Shown one piece after another: positions 9,303 to 18,213 of a stretch of DNA of 64,000 nucleotides. The translations under genes were made by a program, and so were the position numbers. The stretch comes from Peribacillus frigoritolerans (lineage in GTDB: Bacteria; Bacillota; Bacilli; Bacillales; DSM-1321), in the NCBI RefSeq assembly GCF_001636405.1, contig NZ_KV440950.1, positions 3,452,778 through 3,516,777 on the forward strand. The letters run 5' to 3'. How positions within the stretch are numbered: the first letter of the stretch is position 1; each line of letters begins with the position of its first letter. The notes beneath the pieces are model-generated. The model had not been told where the DNA came from. It saw nothing but the letters and a program-made list of their open reading frames with translations, and searched no databases.

Positions 9303-9908
9303 ATGATTGAACCCAGAAAGAAACAACTTAGGGGAGAAAAGACTCGTGAAAAAATTTTACAAATATCTCTAAAGCTATTTAGCGAAAAAGGTTACGATAA
9401 AGTTACCGTTGATGAAATCGTGAAAAAAAGCGGCACATCAAAAGGGTCATTTTACCAACACTTTTCAGCGAAATCGGACATTTTTTTAGTGAGATTCATA
9501 GAAGTCGATGATTACTATCGCGAAGTCTTCCGTTCGTTCCCAGTCGATATGGACGCTACCGAGAAATTGTTTATTTTCATTCGCAAATTGATGCGTTTTC
9601 TGGAAGTAGAAATGGGCAAAGATTTAATGAAAGTGATTTACAGTTCCGCTTTAGATTCGAAAGAACATACTTACTTTTTAAATTCAAACCGCTCACTCTT
9701 CAAAATCATTCGTTCATTAATTGAAGAGGCGAAAGAACAAAACGACATTGGCACTGACCAATCAGTTAATGAAATTTCACAACTTATCATCCAAAGCCTG
9801 ATGGGAATCATCTATCATTGGGGATTAAACAACTCAGAACAAAGCTTGGAATCACTATCCATACCGCTAACCAAAACAATCATTAATGGGCTAAAAACCA
9901 AGAACTAA
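9303..9908 (+). CDS. TetR/AcrR family transcriptional regulator
   Basis: A 201-aa protein with a classical N-terminal TetR helix-turn-helix (TREKILQISLKLFSEKGYDKV, then VDEIVKKSGTSKGSFYQHF, about residues 14-56) and an all-helical ligand-binding domain. The start has GGAGG 8 nt upstream. It precedes an FAD-linked oxidase and a half-size MFS protein on the same strand, with a 150-bp gap, and is their likely regulator. The inducer is unknown. Confidence 0.9.
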   Translation: MIEPRKKQLRGEKTREKILQISLKLFSEKGYDKVTVDEIVKKSGTSKGSFYQHFSAKSDIFLVRFIEVDDYYREVFRSFPVDMDATEKLFIFIRKLMRFLEVEMGKDLMKVIYSSALDSKEHTYFLNSNRSLFKIIRSLIEEAKEQNDIGTDQSVNEISQLIIQSLMGIIYHWGLNNSEQSLESLSIPLTKTIINGLKTKN

Positions 9909-10059
9909 TACATAAATCAAAAGATTCATTTCTAAATATTTGATATTTTATTCAATATTAACCCCAATCTCACTGAATGGTCAGGGAAAGTCCATTAATA
10001 TATAAGGTTCATACATTTTTATTTCAATTAAGTGTCAACCAAATGAAACGAGGAGTAGA

Positions 10060-11502
10060 ATGCCAGATATCATGAAACGATTTTTATTTATCACCCTATA
10101 TGCACTATTATTTGGATTATCGCTGCAGACTTTTAATTTCAAGCTTGACCACCCTATCGCCAAAGATATAAGCCGTCTGATGCCAGTTAAAATGAAAATG
10201 ATTAAGGCAGAAGATAGTGAAGAAGAAATCAAAAAAGTCGTTTTGGATGCCGAAAAAAACGATGATCCCATTTCCATTGCCGGAATGCAGCATAGCCAAG
10301 GAGGGCAGACATTATATCCAAACGGGATCCTGCTCGATATGAAAAACTATGATAAAATACTTGATTTGGATGTAAAAGAAAAACGCATCACGGTCCAAAG
10401 CGGAGCAACCTGGGCTGCTCTTCAGGAATACATCAACCCATATGGACTTGCACTGAAGGTCAGTCAATCTCAAAACATTTTTACCATTGGCGGTTCTTTG
10501 AGCGTTAATGTCCATGGCCGGGATATCCGTCATCATGCCTTGATAGAAACCGTGGAATCTTTTAGATTGCTTGACGCAAAAGGACAAATCCTAACAGTGA
10601 GCCGTGAAGAAAATCCGGAGCTCTTCCATACGGTTATTGGCGGGTATGGATTGTTTGGAGTCATACTCGATGTAACACTCCACCTTACCGATGACGAACT
10701 TTATAACATTAAAACTAAATCACTTCATTATGATGAATATACATCGTACTTTAAAAGAGAAGTTCTTCAAAACAATGATGTTAAAATGCATCTTGCAAGA
10801 ATATCTGTTGCTCCTGGCTCCTATTTGGATGAAATGTATGTAACGGATTATTATAGGGCAAATGACCAAACAAGGCTATCTGACTACGATACTCTCAAAC
10901 GGGAAACGATCATTGCCGTGCCTAAATTCTTTCTTGGTCTCTCACGTTATAATGACTGGGGTAAAAAGAGGTTTTGGGAAACTCAAAAAGCCTACACGGC
11001 CAATATTGATGGCAACTTGGTTTCGAGGAATAATGTGATGCGGTCGGATTCTGCATTCATGGATTACAGCAACCCCACCAAAACTGAAGTGCTGCAAGAA
11101 TACTTCGTTCCGATTGATCAATTTGCTGATTATATCGATGACTTAAGAAGAACCTTATCTGATGAGAAAGATTTTAATTTATTAAATATCACAATTCGTT
11201 ATGTGGAACATAATGATGAATCACTCATGTCCTATGCCAAGGATGATATGTTCGCTTTAGTGATGCTCATCAATCAAGGGACAGATGACGAAAGCAAGGA
11301 TAATACAGGAAGGGTCATCCGTAACATGATCGATATGACGCTTGACCATAACGGCAGCTACTATCTGCCCTATTATGGGTATCCAACCAAGACACAATTA
11401 TTTGAAGCGTATCCGCGTACTGAGGAATTCTTTCAATTAAAGAAGAAATATGATCCTGATAATCGCTTCATGAATCTTTTCTATGAGGAGTATCATCCAT
11501 GA
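10060..11502 (+). CDS. FAD-binding (PCMH-type) oxidase, membrane-anchored
   Basis: A 480-aa protein with one N-terminal hydrophobic segment (residues 5-22), then a PCMH FAD domain: IAGMQHSQGGQT, VQSGATWAALQ, TIGGSLSVNVHG and VIGGYGLFGVI are the flavin-contacting stretches. The C-terminal half resembles D-arabinono-lactone/alditol oxidases and ends with the family's KYDPDNRFMN motif. It probably oxidises a sugar alcohol, lactone or similar substrate at the outer membrane face. The start has AGGAG 5 nt upstream. Its stop overlaps the start of the following MFS-like gene (ATGA), so the two are co-translated. Confidence 0.85.
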   Translation: MPDIMKRFLFITLYALLFGLSLQTFNFKLDHPIAKDISRLMPVKMKMIKAEDSEEEIKKVVLDAEKNDDPISIAGMQHSQGGQTLYPNGILLDMKNYDKILDLDVKEKRITVQSGATWAALQEYINPYGLALKVSQSQNIFTIGGSLSVNVHGRDIRHHALIETVESFRLLDAKGQILTVSREENPELFHTVIGGYGLFGVILDVTLHLTDDELYNIKTKSLHYDEYTSYFKREVLQNNDVKMHLARISVAPGSYLDEMYVTDYYRANDQTRLSDYDTLKRETIIAVPKFFLGLSRYNDWGKKRFWETQKAYTANIDGNLVSRNNVMRSDSAFMDYSNPTKTEVLQEYFVPIDQFADYIDDLRRTLSDEKDFNLLNITIRYVEHNDESLMSYAKDDMFALVMLINQGTDDESKDNTGRVIRNMIDMTLDHNGSYYLPYYGYPTKTQLFEAYPRTEEFFQLKKKYDPDNRFMNLFYEEYHP

Positions 11503-12068
11503 ATTATAAACGTTTTGTTTTTTACCAAGGCACGGTTGGAATGGCTGCCAGCATGATTTTCCCCTTTTATATTTTGCTAATCAAAAATGTGGGCACCAGT
11601 TATTCGCAATTCGGGTGGGCATATGGAATATTCTCATTGACTGCAGCGCTTAGCTATCCTTTAATCGGAAAATTCACTGACAAAACAGGTGACAAAGCAT
11701 TTCTCCTTATCTATTCATGGGGGATGGCACTTATCCTGCTTGCCTTTCCACTCGCATATGAAATTTGGCATGTCTATCTCCTGCAAATCATTATGGGAGT
11801 ACTTGGGGCAGTACAAAGAAACACGGAAAAAACGGTACTGGCAAGATATGTAGCGAAGAAAACCGCGGGTGAGGAAATCGGGAACTACCATGTTTGGACA
11901 TCCGTCGGTGCTGCAGCTGCGGTGATTGCAACCGGATATTTAGTCGACTTTTTAACGATCGGCAGCATCTTTTACATAGCCTCCCTTATGTTTGCCTGGA
12001 GTGGATTTAATATAATGAAGATGGAGGAAAATACATCACTATCTAATGCAGAAAAACTAAAAATATAA
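11499..12068 (+). CDS. Half-size MFS-like membrane protein
   Basis: A 189-aa protein with six predicted hydrophobic segments and the MFS loop motif GKFTDKTGDK between helices 2 and 3. It corresponds to only one half (about 6 helices) of a normal 12-helix transporter. The reading frame ends in a polar tail before a terminator, and there is no continuation in any frame downstream, so it is either a true half-transporter acting as a dimer or an old truncation. It overlaps the FAD oxidase stop by 4 bp, which suggests the two work together. Confidence 0.7.
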   Translation: MNYKRFVFYQGTVGMAASMIFPFYILLIKNVGTSYSQFGWAYGIFSLTAALSYPLIGKFTDKTGDKAFLLIYSWGMALILLAFPLAYEIWHVYLLQIIMGVLGAVQRNTEKTVLARYVAKKTAGEEIGNYHVWTSVGAAAAVIATGYLVDFLTIGSIFYIASLMFAWSGFNIMKMEENTSLSNAEKLKI

Positions 12069-12118
12069 GCATTTATTACTGGTTAGCCCCAATAAATCAG
12101 TTACCCCTTTTAAAAGAA

Positions 12119-12153
12119 AAGCATCTGCGTTAACCTCGGCAGATGCTTCTTTT
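12119..12153 (+). terminator. Rho-independent terminator
   Basis: Perfect stem AAGCATCTGC/GCAGATGCTT with a 10-nt loop followed by CTTTT. It ends the TetR-oxidase-MFS unit. Confidence 0.85.
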
Positions 12154-12301
12154 ACTATATAATCATTTGCGGATCAAAAAACTAAAAATGATCTTACAAA
12201 AATATTAAACCTGGTGCCCATTTTTCAATTTGGTTTCGTTATATATACGAATATTAGTACGATTAAAGATAACGGACATTAGCACATATAATAAAAAAAT
12301 A

Positions 12302-13186
12302 CTACTTTCGTTTCAATTTGATAATTATTTTTTCGTCTAAAAAAACTAATGACATCATTATTATAGCCATTCCAATCAATTGATGAATGGACAACGCTTC
12401 ATGTAAAAAGAAAAACCCTAAAATCATTCCGATGACTGGCACTATATAATTACTATATGAAGTAAATAATGCGCCTTCTTGCCGAATCAGCCTGTTAAAT
12501 AATGCATAAACAACCCCTGCATGAAAAATGCCTAAAATCGCTAAGTAGATGGATTGAGATCGTGCTATATCCAATTTGAAAGATTGCTCAAACAAAAGGG
12601 ACATGGGTATGAGCAATGCACTGGCAATCAGTAATACATTTCTCATATGAATGACGGAAGAACCCTCGTTTAATTTCTCCATGAAAATCAATGATAATCC
12701 AAAACTCATAGCTGCCAATATCATGAGGATGTTCCCTTGAATACTGTTAGAAAGGTCTTGGATTCCTTGTGTCGGCCAGGAAAGGAAGACAATACCTGCA
12801 AATCCGAATAGGATACTTGTAATCTACGGCCTTGTGCTTTTTCTTTTGAAAAATGCTAATAAAAAAAGGATGGTAAAGATGGGAACCATTCCAATCAGCA
12901 CCGCTGCGATGCTGCTAGGCACCGATTTCTGGCCTTGTGCAATAAAAACGAATGGGAGTACAACCTCGAAAAAAGCAATGATAATATACCATTTATAATA
13001 ACCCCTGGGTACTTTTCGCTCTTCTTTTGATAAAAACAAACCAAAGAAGAGTAAACAGATACCGCCGATGCATGCTTTGATGGCTGATAATGTAATAACC
13101 CCAACATTTTCTATGACTAATGCAATAAAGAAAAATTGAGATCCCCATATACCACTAATCAAGAATAACAATACATATTTATTCAT
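12302..13186 (-). pseudogene. EamA-family exporter interrupted by an in-frame amber codon
   Basis: Two adjacent open segments (120 and 140 codons) lie in the same frame and are separated only by one TAG (12824-12826) and 33 further sense codons. Read through, they give a 294-residue protein with about ten hydrophobic segments and the EamA motifs of drug/metabolite transporters, full length for the family. The residue before the stop is in ...FFKRKSTRP, so a single C-to-T change in a CAG codon would explain the lesion. Its start codon overlaps the stop of the intact EamA gene by 1 bp (TAATG). The two formed a tandem pair controlled by the divergent MocR gene. Confidence 0.85.
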
Positions 13187-14142
13187 TACTTTACCTCCCT
13201 TTTCAGCAATGGGTCGGCAAAAGTCTTACTATTATGCTTGGATTGAATTCCACCAAAATAATTCGTGCCGATTACCCCAGCAAGAATGATCATTGCACCT
13301 ATTACATGATAATAATGAACCGATTCATGTAAGAAAATCACCCCTGCCATTATCGTAATCAATGTCGCTAAATTACTAAAAACGCTCATTTTAGATGCTG
13401 GTAATATAGATAATGAATAGTTTGATAAAAAAGCAGTAAGCAAAGACGATAATACCCCAAGATATACGATTGAAATGAGGAATGCACTACTTGTGAAGGG
13501 TATTAAAAAGCTGCTGATGGAATGGTTAATTATATGGTTAATGACGGCCAAACTATTAAAGGTCACAAAACCAAAGAAAGTCATCACATAAGTTAACGTA
13601 AATAGTGAATATTGCTTTGTTACCTTCCTCGCTATCACATTATAAAGAGCGGCGGCAATCGAGGATAATAAGATCAGGATCGTTCCTTTCAAACTGTGAG
13701 CCGCATGTTGCAAGTCATTCATGACAAAGATAAAGATAACCCCCATAACAGATAAACAAAGAAAAAATTTCTGAGCTCTACCTGCGTATTCTTTCAAAAA
13801 TAATGAAGCTGATATTAACGTAAAAATTGGTATGGTCGCTTGGATAATACCCGCTTCTGAAGATGAGGTATAAATGAGACCAAACACTTGAAAAATAAAG
13901 AATAAAATTGGATAAAGGAACACCAACGGAAGAATTTTCACAGTATCCTTTGCGCTCATTTTCACTGATGTCCTCCTTAATAGCTTAAAAATTATGGCGA
14001 TCAACAAAGCCATCGTAAATCGATGTGCCAATGTATCTAGCGGACTAGCTTCCATTAATGATATTTTTGTAAAGATAAATGAAAATCCAATAATAATGGC
14101 ATATAGTATCGCCGCAAGATAGGCTTTTTTATTTTCTGTCAT
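13186..14142 (-). CDS. EamA/DMT-family exporter
   Basis: A 318-aa membrane protein with ten hydrophobic segments forming two EamA repeats; examples are IIGFSFIFTKISL in helix 1 and LATLITIMAGVIFLHE near helix 9. The family exports amino acids, purines and other small metabolites. It lies divergent from a MocR regulator (117 bp apart) and overlaps the following, interrupted EamA gene by 1 bp. MocR proteins in such pairs often control exporters or PLP metabolism, so an amino-acid-type substrate is likely but unproven. Confidence 0.9.
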   Translation of the reverse strand: MTENKKAYLAAILYAIIIGFSFIFTKISLMEASPLDTLAHRFTMALLIAIIFKLLRRTSVKMSAKDTVKILPLVFLYPILFFIFQVFGLIYTSSSEAGIIQATIPIFTLISASLFLKEYAGRAQKFFLCLSVMGVIFIFVMNDLQHAAHSLKGTILILLSSIAAALYNVIARKVTKQYSLFTLTYVMTFFGFVTFNSLAVINHIINHSISSFLIPFTSSAFLISIVYLGVLSSLLTAFLSNYSLSILPASKMSVFSNLATLITIMAGVIFLHESVHYYHVIGAMIILAGVIGTNYFGGIQSKHNSKTFADPLLKREVK

Positions 14143-14181
14143 ATTGATTAATCCTCCTTTTCAACACCCGGCCGGTTGTTA

Positions 14182-14210
14182 GTATCGTATTAAAAGTTCC
14201 AGTACGATAC
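14182..14210. promoter_or_regulatory. Candidate MocR operator
   Basis: Inverted repeat GTATCGTA-N13-TACGATAC in the divergent intergenic region; the right arm is extended by a further direct ATAC. A second, smaller repeat (CTGTaacgGTACAG, about 14229-14242) lies next to the mocR start. Their placement fits MocR control of both transcripts. Confidence 0.5.
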
Positions 14211-14258
14211 AATACAAATAAGGAGCATCTGTAACGGTACAGTTTTTAGGAGGTATTC

Positions 14259-15602
14259 ATGCTAAAATACGTAGCTTTGTTTAATGAATTTGAATTTCTC
14301 ATCCAGAATGGACGGCTCAAAGCGGGCTTTAAACTCCCATCTATCCGTCAATTAAGCGATCAACATCAATGTAGTAAAAGTACAGTCTTGAAAGCCCTGC
14401 AAGAATTGGAAAAGAGGCATTTAATCTACGCCATTCCTAAAAGCGGATATTATGTCGTACAAAAAGAATTTGATGGTAAAAGCGAACCCACAACGGACAT
14501 CGACTTTGTTACCTCCGCTCCCGCTTGGCATCAATTTCCGTATCATGACTTTCAACATTGCATTAACAAAGCCATCGATACCTATCAGCAAGAATTGTTT
14601 ATCTATGGCACTCCAAAAGGACTGCCCTCTTTAATTAAAGTGATACAAAAACAATTAGAGCAGTATCAGGTTTTCGCAAAAGAAGAACAGATTTTCATTA
14701 CTTCTGGCGTGCAGCAAGCACTTTCCTTATTAACGTTAATCCCCTTTCCTAATGAACGTACTCATATACTTGTTGAGCAGCCTAGTTATCATCTATTTGT
14801 GGAGCAATTGAAAGCGTACAAGATTTCCGTCCTAGGAATCGAACGAACAGCAGAAGGTATTGATTTAGAGGAGTTAGAACGGATTTTTAGTGATCAGGAA
14901 ATCAAATTCTTTTATACGATGCCTCGTTTTCATAATCCGTTAGGGACTTCTTATTCTAAAATGGAAAGAGTGGAGATACTAAAACTTGCAGTGAAGTATG
15001 GAGTCTATATTGTAGAAGATGATTATTTAGCAGATTTCGAAGAAAATATGAAGGTAGACCCTATTTTTTCCGAGGATACCGATAACATGGTCATTTATTT
15101 AAAAAGCTTCTCAAAAATAATGTTTCCAGGATTACGCATAGGTGTTGCCGTATTGCCTAAACCATTAACGGAGAGCTTCCAACTATATAAAAGAACGTCT
15201 GATATTGATAGTTCCATGATTTCACAAGCAGCATTGGAAATCTACATAAAAAGCGGTATGTTTAAACACCATAGAAACCAAGTGCGCCTTTCCTATTCAT
15301 TGCGTGCAAACTTGCTATATGATGCTCTGGAAAAGCACTCTGCTTCAGGCTTTTATCGGCCAGCATCCATATGTATGAACGCTCATATCGTACTGCCTCA
15401 TCGTTTAAATAGTGCTCACCTCATCAATAACTTACAGAATCAACAAGTACTGGTGGAGACGATGGGTCAAAATTATATAGATGGCTTTCACCAGGAAAAA
15501 ATATTAAAACTCAACGTGTCCAATACAAATATACAAAAACTTGAGCAAGGACTTGCTCTTATTTTCAATGAATTGAATAAAAAGGAGAATTATTACTTAT
15601 AA
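14259..15602 (+). CDS. MocR/GntR-type PLP-dependent transcriptional regulator
   Basis: A 447-aa fusion of an N-terminal winged helix (LPSIRQLSDQHQCSKSTVLKALQELE, about residues 25-50) with a type I aminotransferase fold. The PLP site is visible: TSGVQQAL (phosphate loop), YTMPRFHNPLG, VEDDYLADF (the Asp contacting the pyridine N) and LKSFSKIMFPGLRIG (Schiff-base lysine). The start has AGGAGG 5-6 nt upstream. It is divergent from two EamA exporters, the usual arrangement for this regulator type. The start is consistent with normal length for the family (about 450-480 aa). Confidence 0.93.
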   Translation: MLKYVALFNEFEFLIQNGRLKAGFKLPSIRQLSDQHQCSKSTVLKALQELEKRHLIYAIPKSGYYVVQKEFDGKSEPTTDIDFVTSAPAWHQFPYHDFQHCINKAIDTYQQELFIYGTPKGLPSLIKVIQKQLEQYQVFAKEEQIFITSGVQQALSLLTLIPFPNERTHILVEQPSYHLFVEQLKAYKISVLGIERTAEGIDLEELERIFSDQEIKFFYTMPRFHNPLGTSYSKMERVEILKLAVKYGVYIVEDDYLADFEENMKVDPIFSEDTDNMVIYLKSFSKIMFPGLRIGVAVLPKPLTESFQLYKRTSDIDSSMISQAALEIYIKSGMFKHHRNQVRLSYSLRANLLYDALEKHSASGFYRPASICMNAHIVLPHRLNSAHLINNLQNQQVLVETMGQNYIDGFHQEKILKLNVSNTNIQKLEQGLALIFNELNKKENYYL

Positions 15603-15711
15603 AACTTTTACATAATGTATAGTCACTTTCCACACACGGCAATAAACAAAAAATAGTGAAAATATTTTTCTTATTGTAAAACTGAAAAAATATGGGCAAA
15701 TGAGCTCAAAC

Positions 15712-15737
15712 AAAAAAGAGCCAATTAGAATTGGCTC
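15712..15737 (-). terminator. Terminator of the nitroreductase gene
   Basis: Stem GAGCCAATT/AATTGGCTC (15718-15737) followed on the minus strand by six T residues. It lies 28 bp beyond the nitroreductase stop. Confidence 0.85.
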
Positions 15738-15765
15738 TCAACAAAGTTTCTCTTATCGTTCCTCT

Positions 15766-16365
15766 TTATTTATAAAATTTGATACGATCCTCAAGTGGTT
15801 TGAATTCTTTATCACCCGGTTGAGCTGTTGGATTTCCAAATGGCATTTGCGCAATCAATTTCCAATTGCTTGGAACATTCCATTCTTTTTTCACTTCATC
15901 ATCAATTAGAGGATTATAATGCTGTAAAGTTGCTCCCAATCCTTCTGCTTCAAGTGCCGTCCAAACAACTAATTGATGCATGCCTGATGTTTGTTGTGAC
16001 CAGATTGGGAAGTTATCGGCATACGTTGCAAATTGTTCTTGAAGTGATTTCACAACAGATTCATCTTCAAAGAATAATATTGACCCATATCCCGCTTTAA
16101 AGGAATCCATTTTTTGTTGAGTGCCAGAGAAATCCCCCTCACCAACCGCTTTCCTTAAAGCCTGCGTCGTAATATCCCATAATTTATCATGTGCCGATCC
16201 TGTTAAAACAACAAGGCGGGAGGATTGGGAATTAAAAGCCGATGGCGTGTGTTTTACCGCAAATTCAACTATTTCTTTAATTTTCTCATCCGATACTTGG
16301 ACTTCTTTATTGATTCCATAATATGAACGTCTCTCTTTAATGGCCGTGTAAAAATCTTTTGTCAT
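15766..16365 (-). CDS. Nitroreductase family protein, Frm2-like
   Basis: A 199-aa FMN-dependent oxidoreductase with the family's N-terminal KERRSYYGINKE segment, the HTPSAFNSQSSRLVV flavin-binding stretch (residues 40-54) and C-terminal LIAQMPFGNP. It resembles the Frm2/fatty-acid-repression-mutant branch more than NfsA/NfsB types. It lies 99 bp downstream of the ring-cleavage dioxygenase in the same orientation. In B. subtilis, MhqN (nitroreductase) and MhqO (dioxygenase) are likewise paired and induced by quinones, so a role in quinone or nitroaromatic detoxification is inferred. Confidence 0.85.
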   Translation of the reverse strand: MTKDFYTAIKERRSYYGINKEVQVSDEKIKEIVEFAVKHTPSAFNSQSSRLVVLTGSAHDKLWDITTQALRKAVGEGDFSGTQQKMDSFKAGYGSILFFEDESVVKSLQEQFATYADNFPIWSQQTSGMHQLVVWTALEAEGLGATLQHYNPLIDDEVKKEWNVPSNWKLIAQMPFGNPTAQPGDKEFKPLEDRIKFYK

Positions 16366-16464
16366 GATTCATTCCTCCAGAACATTTTTTCTATTTTAAA
16401 TGATTATTCCATTTTTTATTTCTACCTATTTTAGTATGGGCATAAACCAATATATCATTCGCAA

Positions 16465-17442
16465 TTATTCTTTAATGAATTCCTTGGTGCTTCTTACTGT
16501 ATCAATTGGACGGACCAACTTTTCGATTTGATCCCTTTTCGGTTCCAAGAACGGTGGTAAAGATAACTTTTCCCCAAGCGTTTCATACGGCTCATCTCCC
16601 ATAAATCCAGGACCATCCGTGGCAAACTCGAATAAAATTTGCGGTGCCACTCGTACGTAAAGCGACTCAAAAAAGTGACGATCGACATAACCGGACGTAT
16701 GAAATTGGAAGCTTTCCATTCGTTTGATCCATTCTTCCAGAACGGAACGGTCTTCAACACGGAAGGCTGTATGGTGAACAGTCCCAAATCCCTGCCGAGC
16801 CTGAGGAAGGATCGAATTATGCTCGACGATCACTTGTGCACCATTCCCACCTTCCCCTACTTCAAATAGGTGAAATGACCCTTCGTTGTCTATTTCTTTG
16901 AATAATAGGACTTTTTCCATCATTTCTTTAAAGTAATCAAAGTTAGCGATACGAATGAAAATTGGTCCTAATCCTGTAATAGCGTGTTCCAGAGGAATCG
17001 GTCCTTTTTGCCAAGGAACCCCAGCTGCAACCCCTTCATTATTTTCATCTGAGATCAATTGATATTGCTGATCATCAAAATCCACAAATGAAATGATCTT
17101 TTTGCCAAACTGTTCTTGGATTCCTGTATTCCCTACTTCTAAACGGTCGAAGCGCTTGACCCAATACTCCAATGCCGCATCATTCGGTACACGGAAGGAT
17201 GTTTTGGAGATCTCATTAGTACCATGCACTCCTTTAGGAATTCCGGGAAAATCGAAGAATGTCATGTCTGTACCCGCACCGCCAACATCGTCGGCAAAAA
17301 ACAGGTGATAGGTTTGGATATCATCTTGGTTAACAGTTTTCTTGACTAAACGCATGCCTAATATATTTGTGAAAAATTCATAATTTTTTTCAGCACTACT
17401 TGTTATGGCCGTTACGTGGTGTATACCTTTTAAACCATTCAT
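16465..17442 (-). CDS. Ring-cleaving dioxygenase, MhqO/MhqA type
   Basis: A 325-aa vicinal-oxygen-chelate protein made of two glyoxalase-like halves. Candidate metal ligands are in GIHHVTAIT (first half), TVHHTAFRV (second half) and the LFEFATDGPGF strand near residue 275. This composition matches Bacillus MhqO/MhqE/MhqA proteins, which are induced by methyl-hydroquinone and catechol. The start ATG follows GGGAGG. Upstream lie two near-identical 22-bp repeats (17564-17652) likely to bind an MhqR-type repressor. The downstream nitroreductase is probably co-transcribed. Confidence 0.88.
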   Translation of the reverse strand: MNGLKGIHHVTAITSSAEKNYEFFTNILGMRLVKKTVNQDDIQTYHLFFADDVGGAGTDMTFFDFPGIPKGVHGTNEISKTSFRVPNDAALEYWVKRFDRLEVGNTGIQEQFGKKIISFVDFDDQQYQLISDENNEGVAAGVPWQKGPIPLEHAITGLGPIFIRIANFDYFKEMMEKVLLFKEIDNEGSFHLFEVGEGGNGAQVIVEHNSILPQARQGFGTVHHTAFRVEDRSVLEEWIKRMESFQFHTSGYVDRHFFESLYVRVAPQILFEFATDGPGFMGDEPYETLGEKLSLPPFLEPKRDQIEKLVRPIDTVRSTKEFIKE

Positions 17443-17563
17443 ACATTATTCCTCCCATTAAAACGATTCAATTTTTGGATATTTAACGTTTTCCTTAATC
17501 CCCTATATTTTTCCTTCAAAAAGAATGGCTATTCATTATAGGGGGTTTGATTAGGTATTCCTT

Positions 17564-17652
17564 ATTATCTTGAATTAATATATCTTTATTTAAAGATAAT
17601 TTATCATGAATACCATTCACTGTCAACAACATTATCTCAAATTAATATATCT
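17564..17652. promoter_or_regulatory. Tandem MhqR-like operator repeats
   Basis: Two 22-bp direct repeats at 17564-17585 and 17631-17652 share ATTATCT-NN-AATTAATATATCT, differing at only two positions (TG or CA). Their cores resemble the reported MhqR site TATCTCGAATTCGAGATA in the left half. They lie about 120 and 190 bp upstream of the dioxygenase start. Confidence 0.5.
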
Positions 17653-18150
17653 CAATGTTGAAATAATTACAGAACAAAAAAACACAGTCAATTTCCCTTA
17701 AAATATAGACCATTCTGTATATGGGTTACTGTCTATAGCTATAACTAGCGGCAAAGACCGTATTTTGTATTTCTATTATTACTAGTTCCGTACCAATAAG
17801 CTTAAGGTATAGCAACCGTTGTTTTAAGGCTGTCACTATTAATCATCCCCTAATTTTCGTAATATCCATTTGAATTCACATCTTTTCATTAATTAAGGGT
17901 TTATCGAGTATACATCTCGTTAATCTGTTCTTCCTTTAAAGGATCAAAGCGAACAAACCTAAAATCCCGATACCTCTTCTACCTTATTTGCATCAATGTG
18001 CCCCAGGTGGATAAGTGGGTAGATTGTCCAGCAGTTCCCTAAGAGAAAAGGGAACTTATTCGTTACCCATTTCTTTAAAAAACTCTATCGCTTTCCTTTA
18101 ATTCTTCTTTCCACTTTTAAACAACTTTATTATTCGTGAATACCACAAAA
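17653..18150. other. Intergenic stretch without a supportable gene
   Basis: About 500 bp with no ORF that has a ribosome binding site. Short minus-strand pieces look protein-like (for example IEFFKEMGNE ending at about 18058, and DPLKEEQINEMYTR near 17900) but are separated by stops and frame changes, so decayed coding sequence is possible. A small hairpin GTTCCCT/AGGGAAC lies at about 18033-18054. Confidence 0.3.
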
Positions 18151-18152
18151 CC

Positions 18153-18190
18153 CGAAATACAGACGCTCAAGTTTGAGTGACAGTATTTCG
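18153..18190 (-). terminator. Hairpin downstream of proP
   Basis: Arms CGAAATAC/GTATTTCG enclosing GCTCAA/TTGAGT, then GGGTTTTGTGG on the minus strand. Placed 24 bp after the proP stop, it is a probable terminator. Confidence 0.6.
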
Positions 18191-18213
18191 AGTAGTCCTC
18201 CCATTGTGTTTTT

